64,000 nt of DNA from positions 44,696 through 108,695 of the forward strand of contig NZ_AODD01000008.1 in assembly GCF_000525835.1 (NCBI RefSeq), given 5' to 3'. Positions 35,741 to 45,065 of the stretch are shown in pieces; position 1 is the first letter of the stretch; each line of letters starts with the position of its first letter. The position numbers were made by a program, and so were the translations under genes. This stretch comes from Listeria grandensis FSL F6-0971. GTDB lineage: Bacteria; Bacillota; Bacilli; Lactobacillales; Listeriaceae. The notes under the pieces are model-generated. The model worked only from the letters and a program-made list of their open reading frames with translations. It searched no databases and was not told the origin of the DNA.

Positions 35741-36145
35741 ATGGATAACACTATCAAACAACAAATCGCTACTCTTGCCGAAACCGCCGACCACCGTACC
35801 TTAGCTATCTGGGCTGCGAACTGCGCCGAGCATGTATTATCTATTTTTGAAGAGAAGTACCCTAGCGACAAGAGGCCAAGACAAGCCATAGAAGCAAGTC
35901 GTGCCTGGATTCGCGGTGACATACATGTTGGTGCTGCGCGCGATGCGGCTTTTGCGGCACACGCAGCGGCTCGTAATGCCACCGATGACCTCGTCGCTTG
36001 CCATATTGCCCGCGCCACAGGGCATGCCGCAGCAACGGCACATGTCGCAACTCACGCCGTCCATGCTGCTGAATACGCGGCCAAAGCGCTTCCTTCAGAA
36101 CGTGTTTGGCAATATGCGGAACTGAAGCGTCTGCTTAGACAGTAG
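35741..36145 (+). CDS. Putative immunity protein, Imm5-like
   Basis: Protein of 134 residues starting at ATG 35741 behind CGGAGGTG; the upstream start 24 codons earlier lacks a ribosome binding site. It is almost all alpha-helical and very rich in Ala and His, with R-P-R-Q-A-I-E-A-S-R-A-W-I-R-G, a run of A-A-F-A-A-H-A-A-A-R and the repeated A-T-A-H-V-A-T-H-A-V-H-A-A-E-Y-A-A-K-A pattern seen in proteins annotated as putative immunity protein (Imm5 type). Such proteins protect against contact-dependent or polymorphic toxins. No toxin gene with a matching C-terminal domain is adjacent, so it may be an orphan. The conserved histidines could bind metal or heme (inference). Confidence 0.7.
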   Translation: MDNTIKQQIATLAETADHRTLAIWAANCAEHVLSIFEEKYPSDKRPRQAIEASRAWIRGDIHVGAARDAAFAAHAAARNATDDLVACHIARATGHAAATAHVATHAVHAAEYAAKALPSERVWQYAELKRLLRQ

Positions 36146-36206
36146 CCATTTTATGCAACCTGCCCAACGCCTCTTTTCATTCTTTGTGCAACCTGACATA
36201 GTTTTT

Positions 36207-36228
36207 GTAAAGCGTTCTCATATACAAT
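36207..36228 (+). promoter_or_regulatory. msmX promoter with cre-like site
   Basis: GTAAAGCGTTCTCA (36207-36220) matches most of the cre consensus and directly precedes TACAAT (36223-36228), a likely -10. The -35 is poor. CcpA control would fit a sugar transport ATPase. Confidence 0.5.
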
Positions 36229-36263
36229 AGAGTCAAATCTTATTAATGGGGGAATGGAAAGCA

Positions 36264-37367
36264 ATGGCACAACTATCACTCGAGCACATTTATAAAATAT
36301 ATGATAACAAAGTAACCGCAGTAGAGGATTTCAACTTGGAGATCGCGGATAAGGAGTTCATCGTCTTCGTTGGACCTTCTGGTTGCGGTAAGTCAACAAC
36401 ACTACGCATGATCGCAGGACTTGAAGAAATTTCAAAAGGCGAGCTAAGCATTGACGGCAAAGTCATGAATAACGTCGCACCGAAAGACCGCGACATCGCC
36501 ATGGTTTTCCAAAACTACGCGCTGTATCCACATATGACAGTATACGACAACATGGCATTCGGTCTAAAACTCCGCAAAATGCCAAAAGCCGAAATTCAAA
36601 CACGCGTGGAGCACGCCGCAAATATCTTAGGTTTGACGGAGTACTTAAAGCGTAAACCAAGCGCGTTATCTGGTGGACAACGCCAACGTGTAGCTTTAGG
36701 CCGCGCCATCGTTCGTGACGCGAAAGTCTTCTTGATGGATGAACCTTTATCGAATCTCGATGCGAAACTACGTGTGCAAATGCGTGCGGAAATCACGAAA
36801 CTACATTTACAATTAAACACAACGATGATCTACGTAACCCATGACCAAACCGAAGCGATGACAATGGCGACGCGTATCGTTATTATGAAAGACGGCGTCA
36901 TCCAACAAGTCGGTTCACCGAAACAAGTATACGATCACCCAGTAAATATGTTCGTGGCCGGTTTCATCGGAAGCCCAGCGATGAACTTCTTTAAAGGGAA
37001 ACTTAGCGGTACGCAATTTGTCGGTGATGATTTCACAATTGAAGTTCCAGAAGGCAAATTGAAAGTTTTGAAAGATAAAGGCTATGACGGAAAAGATATC
37101 GTATTCGGTATTCGTCCGGAAGATATTCACGATGAGCCGCTTGTTATTGAGGCAAGCCCAGGTTCTACTTTTGATGCTGAAATTATCGTTGCTGAGCTAA
37201 CTGGTGCGGAATTTATGCTTCATTCGAAAGTTGGCACACATGAATTCGTAGCTCGCGTTGACTCACGCTCGAATCACGAACCATTCGAGAAAATCAAATA
37301 TGCGTTTGAAATGTCTAAATCGCATTTCTTTGATGTTGATAATGAGCTTTCGATTATTGAGATATAA
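36264..37367 (+). CDS. msmX: Multiple-sugar ABC transporter ATPase, MsmX/UgpC type
   Basis: Cytoplasmic ABC ATPase of 367 residues shared by several carbohydrate importers. Walker A is GPSGCGKST near 38, Q-loop F-Q-N-Y-A-L-Y-P-H, signature L-S-G-G-Q-R-Q-R-V near 135, Walker B V-F-L-M-D-E-P-L-S-N-L-D, H-loop near 192, then the TOBE/OB regulatory domain of the maltose/multiple-sugar family (G-I-R-P-E-D-I near 285). ATG 36264 gives the family's M-A-x-L-x-L-E-x-I-x-K start; ATG 36246 would add six residues. Known MsmX proteins serve importers encoded elsewhere; no permease or binding protein is adjacent. Followed by its own terminator. Confidence 0.95.
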   Translation: MAQLSLEHIYKIYDNKVTAVEDFNLEIADKEFIVFVGPSGCGKSTTLRMIAGLEEISKGELSIDGKVMNNVAPKDRDIAMVFQNYALYPHMTVYDNMAFGLKLRKMPKAEIQTRVEHAANILGLTEYLKRKPSALSGGQRQRVALGRAIVRDAKVFLMDEPLSNLDAKLRVQMRAEITKLHLQLNTTMIYVTHDQTEAMTMATRIVIMKDGVIQQVGSPKQVYDHPVNMFVAGFIGSPAMNFFKGKLSGTQFVGDDFTIEVPEGKLKVLKDKGYDGKDIVFGIRPEDIHDEPLVIEASPGSTFDAEIIVAELTGAEFMLHSKVGTHEFVARVDSRSNHEPFEKIKYAFEMSKSHFFDVDNELSIIEI

Positions 37368-37374
37368 TAAGAAA

Positions 37375-37409
37375 AGGAGCCAAAAATCTGACGTAGATTT
37401 TTGACTCCT
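37375..37409. terminator. Bidirectional terminator between msmX and the convergent secreted gene
   Basis: AGGAGcCAAAAATCT pairs with AGATTTTTGaCTCCT around a 5-nt loop (one mismatch), with T runs on both strands. Confidence 0.85.
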
Positions 37410-37436
37410 TTTTGTTGATTTGATAAATACGTGAAC

Positions 37437-39986
37437 TTAATTCGTCACGCTAACTTTCTGAGATGCTACTTGAATACCATTTGCATCAAAGCCTGTAACG
37501 ACTACATTTTGGCTTGCAGAAGTGACATAACCAGCTGCATATAGTGAGTAGTTTGAACCAGTTGGTCTCACTTGATTTCTAGCAACGCCGTCAACATAGA
37601 GTTTAACCACTGCGATATTGCCAGTGAATGTTCCATTAATCAGCTCATCCGTGCTAATTCTGAATGGATTTGCTGTAATAGAGCCTGTATCTTGCGTAAT
37701 ATTGACTTTCGTTTCTTTAATTACTTGGCCGTTTTTATTCAGTGCTTTTACCACGACATTGTCTGATGCACTCTTGATGTAATCGTAAGCATAAATACGG
37801 TATTGTCCTTGCGCGCCATTGTTGTTAGCTCCTGCTGTCATACGATCTACACCGTTAACAAATAGTTTGATTTTGTCTACGTCGGTTGAATGTGTTCCAC
37901 TTACATATTGGCTGTTTGGTGCGATTTTGTAGTTATTTGCTGTTAGGTATGTTTCTACACCTGCTTCTTTTTCGACATTTACTTTTGTTTCTTTGATGAC
38001 TTTACCGTTCTTATCTAAGGCTTTTACTACAACGTTATCGGATGCATTCTTGATAAAATCATACGCGTAGATTTTGTATCGTCCTTCGCCGTTATTGTTC
38101 CCAGCCGCTGTCATACGATCAGTACCATTAACGAATAACTTTACTTTATCCACGTTTTTAGAATGTGTTCCTGTAACATATTGAGTACCTGGTGCGATTT
38201 TGTAATCGTCTGCTGTTAGACTCGCATCAATCTCGTCTGCAACGGTTACTTGATGTGTTAAAATGTTGGAGTCTTTACCAAATGAATCGACTGCCTTCAC
38301 TTGAATTTGGTGTTTTCCTTTTGATAGTCCAGCAATAGCAGCATTCCACTCTACATCGTCACCTGGGATAGCACTATACTTGTCTAGTTGCGCCCAATCT
38401 CGGTTATCCACTTTATAGTGAATGACAAAAGCATCTGATGTTTTACCGTTAAAATTACCAGCTAGATCTAGGGATTGACCTGTCTGTATTCTATCAGGTT
38501 GACTACCCGTGAAACTCAAAGTAGGCGTTTCCGTATTGACAGTCGTGCGCATAACAGCACTACTTAAGTTGGTTTTAGTACCGTCAATAGTAGTAACAGA
38601 ACCCGTATATTTTACCTCTGTTTCTTTGTTATATGGAATTGTTTGCGGTGTGTGTGAAAGCGAAACAGAAGAAATATCGTTTACTCCTCCACCTATAACA
38701 TTTTCATGTGAATAATAATCCACAATTCGATCAAATCGATTAGCTTCAAACTGGTTATAATCGCCGTCTTTAAATAGATTGACATTTAAAGTTCTGTCAA
38801 AAATATTTTTCCCCGGAAGTTCATAGCTTTCACCTGTAACTTCTTGGTTTGCCGATAACACGGTATTAAATTTATCTTTGTTATCCCATAGAGAAATGTA
38901 TTCACGCCAAGTTGGGATCTGGTTGTTTTCTGATTTGTTAATGTACTCTTTCCCTGGAATAACTTGTGCTTCCGAGATATTACCTGCACCTGAACCACCG
39001 GCAACAAGTCCGCCTCTATCAATAACAAATAGTTGAACTTCGATTTTTCTAGATTTAGAAGGTGGAAGTTTGCCCTTGGTTAGAACTTTATCTTTAGAAG
39101 TATCATCTGTATTTCCTGGATACTCGCTTACATTAAGGTACATATTACCTTCCGCAGTACCTGATAGCTTCCCAATATTGGTTGTAGCAGCTAAGCGAAT
39201 GGCACCTTCGTTTATAAACTGTGGATAAGATTCCCACTCCGATTCACTTACTTTGCTTTTGTCCATTCCTCTGATTACCATACTTAACTCATTCGTATTT
39301 TCACCAAAACGAACACTAGAGCGATCGAATTTTAATGGGAATTTTAGTTCTACTGGTGTTGGAATACCAATCACTTTTACGTATAGGTTTGTATCAAGGA
39401 TAGATTTGTCCCAATCAACAATCTTGAATCCCTCTTTTGCATTGACACCTTCAGGAAATTTCACTAAAATTCTAGCGCCATAATTCCCTTTGCGATAATC
39501 TTTTATCGCTTTTTCGCCACCAACATCTAAGCCCCATGGAATAATACCTTCTAGTGGTAATTTAGCATATCCAACTGCGTTTCCCACATACGGGTCCTTT
39601 GAGTTATTAAAAGGAGTGAAAGATGTTATAAAAGTTCCTTTATCTGTATCTTTCATTTTTACTGTAAGTCTCGTAATCGATTTATCAAAACCATCCGCTC
39701 GTGTTTCTTTAGTAGCATTATCTTTTGGATATTTTTTTGATTCAGATTGTGCAAACTTTGTAAATTTAGCGACTTGTTCAGAAGTCATGCTCTTATTGAA
39801 ATCTGAACCATCGATGTCAATACCCGCTTTATTAAAATAGGTCTCTAATTGCTGTTCAACTGCAGTACTAGTTGCGCTTTTTGTAGGCTCTTTTGCAAAG
39901 GCAGTTGTTGTCGGAGCTAAATTAGTCGTCAGTAATGAGACTGCAATTGCTGAAATAAGTGTACGTTTAAAAATGTTTCTTTTCAT
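37437..39986 (-). CDS. Large secreted protein with three C-terminal Ig-like domains
   Basis: Secreted protein of 849 residues. A signal peptide (MKRNIFKRTLISAIAVSLL ... AFA) is followed by a region of about 500 residues that I do not recognise, rich in beta-type patterns, then an Ig-like segment about 490-585 (I-H-Y-K-V-D-N-R-D-W). Three tandem Ig-like modules follow at about 590, 680 and 768, each T-A-(D/N)-x-Y/F-x-I ... (V/I)-x-G-T-(H/F), closely related to those of the proteins at 42100 and 62973. No sortase motif, so release or non-covalent binding is likely. The preceding gene in the same direction is a split GT2. Function unknown; surface adhesion or structure is a guess. Confidence 0.85.
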   Translation of the reverse strand: MKRNIFKRTLISAIAVSLLTTNLAPTTTAFAKEPTKSATSTAVEQQLETYFNKAGIDIDGSDFNKSMTSEQVAKFTKFAQSESKKYPKDNATKETRADGFDKSITRLTVKMKDTDKGTFITSFTPFNNSKDPYVGNAVGYAKLPLEGIIPWGLDVGGEKAIKDYRKGNYGARILVKFPEGVNAKEGFKIVDWDKSILDTNLYVKVIGIPTPVELKFPLKFDRSSVRFGENTNELSMVIRGMDKSKVSESEWESYPQFINEGAIRLAATTNIGKLSGTAEGNMYLNVSEYPGNTDDTSKDKVLTKGKLPPSKSRKIEVQLFVIDRGGLVAGGSGAGNISEAQVIPGKEYINKSENNQIPTWREYISLWDNKDKFNTVLSANQEVTGESYELPGKNIFDRTLNVNLFKDGDYNQFEANRFDRIVDYYSHENVIGGGVNDISSVSLSHTPQTIPYNKETEVKYTGSVTTIDGTKTNLSSAVMRTTVNTETPTLSFTGSQPDRIQTGQSLDLAGNFNGKTSDAFVIHYKVDNRDWAQLDKYSAIPGDDVEWNAAIAGLSKGKHQIQVKAVDSFGKDSNILTHQVTVADEIDASLTADDYKIAPGTQYVTGTHSKNVDKVKLFVNGTDRMTAAGNNNGEGRYKIYAYDFIKNASDNVVVKALDKNGKVIKETKVNVEKEAGVETYLTANNYKIAPNSQYVSGTHSTDVDKIKLFVNGVDRMTAGANNNGAQGQYRIYAYDYIKSASDNVVVKALNKNGQVIKETKVNITQDTGSITANPFRISTDELINGTFTGNIAVVKLYVDGVARNQVRPTGSNYSLYAAGYVTSASQNVVVTGFDANGIQVASQKVSVTN

Positions 39987-40121
39987 ATTTTCCCCATATA
40001 ATTTAATATTAGATGTGTTTCCAATTATTTTAATTCATACAAACACCTCCTTCATTTCAGAGTCTCCTAGGTGATCCAATGAATTAGAATATCCAGTCCT
40101 TATACTTAATCCGGCTTATCC

Positions 40122-41205
40122 TTAACAGTAGCTACTGACTCCTTTTGACGAGGTGACATCCGCACTTCCTGCTTTTGATTGGTCTCCTTTAGATAACTTA
40201 ACTTTTCGTTTAGCTATTTTGCTCAATGAATAAATGGACTCGCTGGAGAGTGACAGTGGCAATGCTTTTATCGCACATGCACTTAATGTGTATAGGATAT
40301 GCTTATTTTGAGGATTTCGAATAGGGAGACATGCTGGTTTCTTTTTAATAACCTCTTTTATCCTATCTCTTGGTGTGGAGAACAATAAAAGATTTAAATA
40401 TTGAATCGCTATATTTTCGTGAAACATTCTATATTCTTTTAGTGATGCTAGCTGTTTATCGCTCTTCTCTACTATTAGCTGCTCCAAATAATGATGTGCC
40501 TTATTCAAATTGTGCCACCACGAGGCATCTCCGCTTCTTGATTCAGACATAGTATTCTCTAAGCAATAACCATATAGAACATCCGGAATAATCGTAACTG
40601 TATTCACGTGCCTAAGATAACAAATATTAAAATATAAGTCCTCGGTATACTTATATGACTTATCAAACTGTAGTTTATGCTTTTTGATGATACTCATTTT
40701 ATATATTTTATTCCAAGGTGCATTAAAAAAAATTATTTTTAGGATTCATCCATACATAAATTTGCTCTAAAAACGTTCGTATATCTAGAACTTGCGTATG
40801 ATTTAATTTCGTAAAATTGCTATTCACTTTTTTTCCAAGACTATACTTACTCTCATAGCCAAATATTAACCAATCTGTGTTCTTCAACTGCATTATTAGT
40901 TTATTTGGATCGTAATTTGGCAATAAATAATCATCTGCATCTATAAAGGACACAAATTCGGTTAGGACAAACTGGAGTCCATAATTTCTGGCTAACGCAG
41001 GTCCTCCATTTTCCTTCTTAAATATTCTAATATTCGATTGCGCTATATATTCGGCTAATACATCATCTGCATTATCTGTAGAGCCATCGTCAACGATTAT
41101 TATATTCGCGTTTTTATCTGAGCTAAGTATCGAATCGATACACCGCTTAATATGTTTTTCTGCATTAAACATCGGGATAACATAACTGATACTATCTTTT
41201 ATCAT
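40122..41205 (-). pseudogene. Family 2 glycosyltransferase, frameshift at a T8 run
   Basis: GT-A-fold glycosyltransferase of about 360 residues after repair. The N-terminal half has S-Y-V-I-P-M-F-N near 5, D-D-G-S-T-D near 38 and the metal-binding D-A-D-D near 88. The written frame stops after N-P-K-N-N-F-F in an eight-base run (A8 on the plus strand, 40735-40742). With seven bases it continues N-A-P-W-N-K-I-Y-K into the second half, including T-E-D-L-Y-F-N, typical of this family. The start ATG 41205 is chosen; a GTG five codons earlier is possible. It is outside the two polysaccharide clusters, next to secreted proteins, and could glycosylate a surface polymer or protein (inference). Confidence 0.85.
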
Positions 41206-41380
41206 AACTAGCAATCTCACTTTCTATCGTTCATGCCCACCGTCTCTATCTTGTTTAAAAGATTACCCATCCAAAATTATATTTGAGTGAGTAATAATCT
41301 ATTTATGTACCTCTACTTGGACACATTTGAAGAAACGTCTATTCCTGAATTAATATCATTCTTTTTTCGTATAGTCTTTT

Positions 41381-41453
41381 ATGGATTACATGCTCGCTTC
41401 GCTCTCATGCATATTGGGGCTGTAACTCATTTCATTCGAACAGCCCCAACAAC
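41381..41453. repeat. Interspersed structured element, copy B
   Basis: Second copy of the element at 31813-31890. The hairpin here is GGGGCTGT (41416-41423) with ACAGCCCC (41440-41447), against GGCTCT/AGAGCC in copy A, so the C-G pair has become G-C with pairing kept. TAACTCA in the loop and the ATGGATTACATGCTC arm are conserved. It lies 37 bases after the lipoprotein gene on the minus strand, again at a 3' end. Confidence 0.55.
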
Positions 41454-41489
41454 GCTTGTCGTCGATTTGTTTGGGTGGTGTTTCAACTT

Positions 41490-42035
41490 CTACTTTGTGA
41501 TTTTGCCTAAATTCCAAGTCAGCTTCCGTTGTTTTGTGTCCTTTTGGTTCGTTACTGCACTTGGATTGTAGATGAGCTCGTACGTTGCTGCTTTTTTATC
41601 TGCAATATAGTAAATCTCACCTTTTACTGTCTTTCCTGGTGCGATCATTGTGCCAAATTCGTTCATTTCACCGTAAAATTGGAGCTCTTTTCCGCCTTTA
41701 CTTTTTAGGAAAAATGGTGCGGAGCTGATGCCTGTTTCTTCTTTACTGTTGTTTTTCGCGCTCACTGTTACTTTGACAAGTTGCTTGGTGTCTGTGTTAA
41801 TGCTGTCATCTTGGATCGCTTCGAAGGTTTGGGGAGTGATAGCGATATCTTGCATGATTTTTTCTTCGTTTAGTTCGGACTTTGTTGTTTTCGTGTTTTC
41901 TACTGATTTTTGTGCTTGATCAGTTGCTTTGTTCTCCGCTTTATCCTGACTCGCTTTTTCTTCTGCCGAGCCACAACCTGCTAAACCTAATGTTGTCGCG
42001 AGTAGAGACAGTGTTACTATCATTTTTTTCATCAT
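41490..42035 (-). CDS. DUF4352-like lipoprotein (second)
   Basis: Lipoprotein of 181 residues: M-M-K-K-M, hydrophobic core, lipobox LAGC near 21, a Lys/Glu/Thr-rich linker of about 50 residues, then a beta domain with V-K-V-T-V-S-A-K-N-N-S and G-K-T-V-K-G-E-I-Y-Y. The domain resembles that of the lipoprotein at 22925-23383 (DUF4352-like). Function unknown. It follows the large Ig-like protein gene by 64 bases with a weak hairpin between them, so the two may be co-transcribed. AAGGAA precedes the first ATG. Confidence 0.75.
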   Translation of the reverse strand: MMKKMIVTLSLLATTLGLAGCGSAEEKASQDKAENKATDQAQKSVENTKTTKSELNEEKIMQDIAITPQTFEAIQDDSINTDTKQLVKVTVSAKNNSKEETGISSAPFFLKSKGGKELQFYGEMNEFGTMIAPGKTVKGEIYYIADKKAATYELIYNPSAVTNQKDTKQRKLTWNLGKITK

Positions 42036-42056
42036 TAAAAATTCCTTTCTAAAAGC

Positions 42057-42085
42057 AATCCACCCAGCGCTTGTCTAGGTGGATT
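42057..42085 (-). terminator. Weak hairpin between the Ig-like protein and the lipoprotein genes
   Basis: AATCCACC (42057-42064) with GGTGGATT (42078-42085), 13-nt loop; only TTTT follows on the minus strand. It probably gives partial termination. Confidence 0.45.
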
Positions 42086-42099
42086 ATTTGTCATTCGTC

Positions 42100-44844
42100 T
42101 TATTGTACTTCTACTGTTATGCGTTTTAGTTCAAATCCAGCTTTAGAGTAGCCGACTAATTCGACTTTTTTGCTGTTGGCATTTACAAAACCTAATGCAT
42201 ACATAGAAAATTCGCCGTCTTTTACCATAACATTATTTAGTAATTCGCCATCTACTACTAATTTAACTTTTTCAATGTCCTCTGATACTGTTCCTGTTAG
42301 TAAATCGTCACCTAATTTGTAAGGGTTGTATGTTAGTTCTGAGTTTTTTGAGGCGTCATCTAGCGTAACGGAAACTTCTTTTAATACTACGTCTTCGTCA
42401 TTGAATGCGATAATTTTCACGTCGTCCTCTACTGATTGCACGTAACTATTTGTGTAAATTTCATATTTGCCGTCTTTCGGTGCTACTTGGTTCACAGTTT
42501 TGCCGTTCACTTGAAGTTTGATTTTCTTCACGTCATCACTTACTGTTCCTGAAATCAATTCATCTTGATTGATTGTGAATGCATTTGCTTCTAAGCTTGT
42601 TGGTGTTTTTACGTTATTGACAGGTGTTTCTTTGATGACTTTTCCATCAGTATCTAGACCTTTCACAACGATTTTGTCGGTGAAGTTCTTGATGTATTGA
42701 CGTGCGTAGATTTTATACTTGCCTTCACCATCGTTGTTAGCATCTATCGTTTGGTAGTCATGATCGTTGACAAAGACTTTGATTTTTTTGATGTCGCGAG
42801 AATGTGTGCCGGTAACATATTCGTCATGGGCGTCAAAATTATAGTCATTACCTGTTAGTTCTGTCATGACTGCTTCTACATTTGCTGTGATACGCTCGCT
42901 TGTTTTATCTTCGTAATTCTTTTGGTGTCCTGTGATTTCAACAGCTACTTTGTCTGTTTTTTCAAGTGGTGTTTTTAGTGTAAACTCGTAGTCACCTTTT
43001 GATTTTGCTTCGTTTGTAGCTATTTTTTGGTCATTGATGTACAGGTCTATTGTGTAGTTACGTCCGAATTCTTCATCTTGTGCTGGTACTTGGCCAGTTA
43101 CTTTTAGCTCGCCTTCTGTTAACGTAGAGATAGTTGGGTTTTCTACTTTCCAATCTTCCCAACCTGTTTTGTCGGATACGATTTTAGCTGTTTCTTCGCT
43201 TGATTTATCTTCTTCTTTGTCCTCATGACCGATGACAGTTGCTTTTACTTCATCGCCAAACACTAGGTCCTTGTCTAAAACGATACGGTATTCGCCGCCG
43301 TCAAAGGAGAAGGCTTTTTTACCGACGTCTTGGCCATTTACTGTTACGTTTACTTCATAGTTTCTACCGTTAAATTTATTTTGGGCTGGTACAAGTCCTG
43401 AGATTTCGCGGTCTCCGTGTGTCACATCGTTTAGGATGGCTGGTTTGACTTCCCATTTGTTCCAATCGGCTTGCTCGTCTTTGTTTTCTTTTACAATAGT
43501 TGCCGCTTGTTGACTTGATTTATCTTCTTCATTTGCCTCGTGACCAATGATATATGCCTCTACTTTGTCGCCTTTTGTTAGGTTGGCTCCGAAAATCGGG
43601 GCATTGTAAACGCCTTTTTCGATATCATCTTGTGTGTAAACTTCTTTACCATTTACTTTAACGGCCAAACTATATGTGCGTCCGTTTTGGTAGTTTTGCT
43701 CAGGAATAATACCTGTAATCATTGTTTCACCGTCATAAGCATCAGAAATTGTTGGCTCTACGACAGTCCAATCTTGCCAAGGTGTACTATCTTCACCGAC
43801 TGTGAACTTCGTTTCTTTTGATTTATTAATATCGATGAGTGTATTTTCGTGTGCTTCTTTTTCCGTAGCGATAACAGTCGCCCCGACAACATCACCATCT
43901 TTTAGGTAGCTTCCGAAATCATATTCCCAGCTTCCGTCTTCTTTCAGTTGTACATCGTTTTTGTAATCCACGCCATTCACAGTTAGTGCAATAGAGAAAT
44001 CGGCGTCATGACGGTTATCCATGTTTTGCACGGTTTTACCTTTGAATTTGTGGTTGTCTGATGTTTCTAGTGTCGTTGGATCCACTTTATTTTCTGCCCA
44101 ACTGTCCTCTGGAACACCAAGTAATATCGAGTTTGCATCGCCCCATGACCAGTTTATCGCTAAGTCATTCGGTTTGCTGACCATGTTAAACTTGTAGTTC
44201 GGCTTATTTTCCACTAGGCGACCAGTGTCCTTACTCCATTTTCCTAGATCGATGTACATGTTAACATTTTGATATTGGGTCGCTGCCGCTACATACGTTG
44301 GGGTTAAAATAACGAATTCCTGCTTTTTCTCGTCGTAATACGCTTCATCATAACCAGGGAATAAACCTGTATCCTTTTCAAGTAGCTTCTTCATTGTGAT
44401 TTGGTCATTTCCGATTCCTAATTTCCCCAATCGATCGACAGTCCCCGAAATGTAGGTTTTCCAGTTAGGTGTTGAGAAAAATGGTAGTGCAATCTCTGGG
44501 TCAATCTTAATCGTTGTCCTCGTTTGAACACCAAGACCAATGGCGATTAGTGCATTCGATGCTGTTCTCACATTCACAATACCATTCTCATCTTGCAAAG
44601 CCTCAAATTTATTAGAAAATCCTGTTCCACCACTGATATACGGCGTCGCAGCTTGCTTTTCATTCACTTGCTTATTGCCTTCTTGCTTTTTGCTCGGTTC
44701 GATAATCTGTGCTTGTGCTTCTTGAACTTTCCGCTCCGAGCCTGTTGCCGCCTCTTCTGCATTGGCAACTGTCGGTAAAGTCATCATTACTACTGCACTC
44801 ATAGCTGCAGCTTTCTTCAAAAATACGCGCTTACTTTGATTCAT
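42100..44844 (-). CDS. Large secreted protein: four ~100-residue repeats and three Ig-like domains
   Basis: Secreted protein of 914 residues. ATG 44844 (AAGGAGAAAATA upstream) is chosen; a frame extension of 13 codons has no start signal. Signal peptide MNQSKRVFLKKAAAM ... ANA. An unrecognised N-terminal region (about 30-260) is followed by one divergent and three clear repeats (starting near 355, 458 and 560) of the form W-x-x-W-x-V-x-x-P-x-I ... G-x-(V/I)-P-x-Q ... G-R-x-Y-x-(L/V)-x-V-x-(V/I)-N ... V-x-G-H-E/Q. Three Ig-like domains (near 661, 748 and 836) are close relatives of those at 62973-64000. No anchor motif. I know of no function for the W-x-x-W repeat; adhesion is inference. Confidence 0.85.
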   Translation of the reverse strand: MNQSKRVFLKKAAAMSAVVMMTLPTVANAEEAATGSERKVQEAQAQIIEPSKKQEGNKQVNEKQAATPYISGGTGFSNKFEALQDENGIVNVRTASNALIAIGLGVQTRTTIKIDPEIALPFFSTPNWKTYISGTVDRLGKLGIGNDQITMKKLLEKDTGLFPGYDEAYYDEKKQEFVILTPTYVAAATQYQNVNMYIDLGKWSKDTGRLVENKPNYKFNMVSKPNDLAINWSWGDANSILLGVPEDSWAENKVDPTTLETSDNHKFKGKTVQNMDNRHDADFSIALTVNGVDYKNDVQLKEDGSWEYDFGSYLKDGDVVGATVIATEKEAHENTLIDINKSKETKFTVGEDSTPWQDWTVVEPTISDAYDGETMITGIIPEQNYQNGRTYSLAVKVNGKEVYTQDDIEKGVYNAPIFGANLTKGDKVEAYIIGHEANEEDKSSQQAATIVKENKDEQADWNKWEVKPAILNDVTHGDREISGLVPAQNKFNGRNYEVNVTVNGQDVGKKAFSFDGGEYRIVLDKDLVFGDEVKATVIGHEDKEEDKSSEETAKIVSDKTGWEDWKVENPTISTLTEGELKVTGQVPAQDEEFGRNYTIDLYINDQKIATNEAKSKGDYEFTLKTPLEKTDKVAVEITGHQKNYEDKTSERITANVEAVMTELTGNDYNFDAHDEYVTGTHSRDIKKIKVFVNDHDYQTIDANNDGEGKYKIYARQYIKNFTDKIVVKGLDTDGKVIKETPVNNVKTPTSLEANAFTINQDELISGTVSDDVKKIKLQVNGKTVNQVAPKDGKYEIYTNSYVQSVEDDVKIIAFNDEDVVLKEVSVTLDDASKNSELTYNPYKLGDDLLTGTVSEDIEKVKLVVDGELLNNVMVKDGEFSMYALGFVNANSKKVELVGYSKAGFELKRITVEVQ

Positions 44845-44983
44845 TATTTTCTCCTTTTGATGTGTAATTATTATTTTAATCAAATCTTTCGCGAGAGCTC
44901 AGACGCCCACAGCAAATTGTTTTGATGTAAAATTCTTCAATTTGTTTTCCTGACTTATCAAAACTGATGACATATAAAAGTCT

Positions 44984-45012
44984 ATACTATATTCAAATCA
45001 CAATCCTATCAA
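44984..45012 (-). promoter_or_regulatory. Predicted promoter of the large repeat protein
   Basis: TTGATA (45012-45007), 17-bp spacer, TAGTAT (44989-44984). The leader would be about 135 bases. Confidence 0.55.
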
Positions 45013-45065
45013 TTAATGCAGATAGTTACGCATTTATTGACTGTAAAATGATGGGTTGAAGCCAT

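Noticed and set aside
45001..45065. Simple frameshift explaining the short Crp-like protein
   Set aside because: None of the three downstream frames encodes a helix-turn-helix similar to the other regulators.
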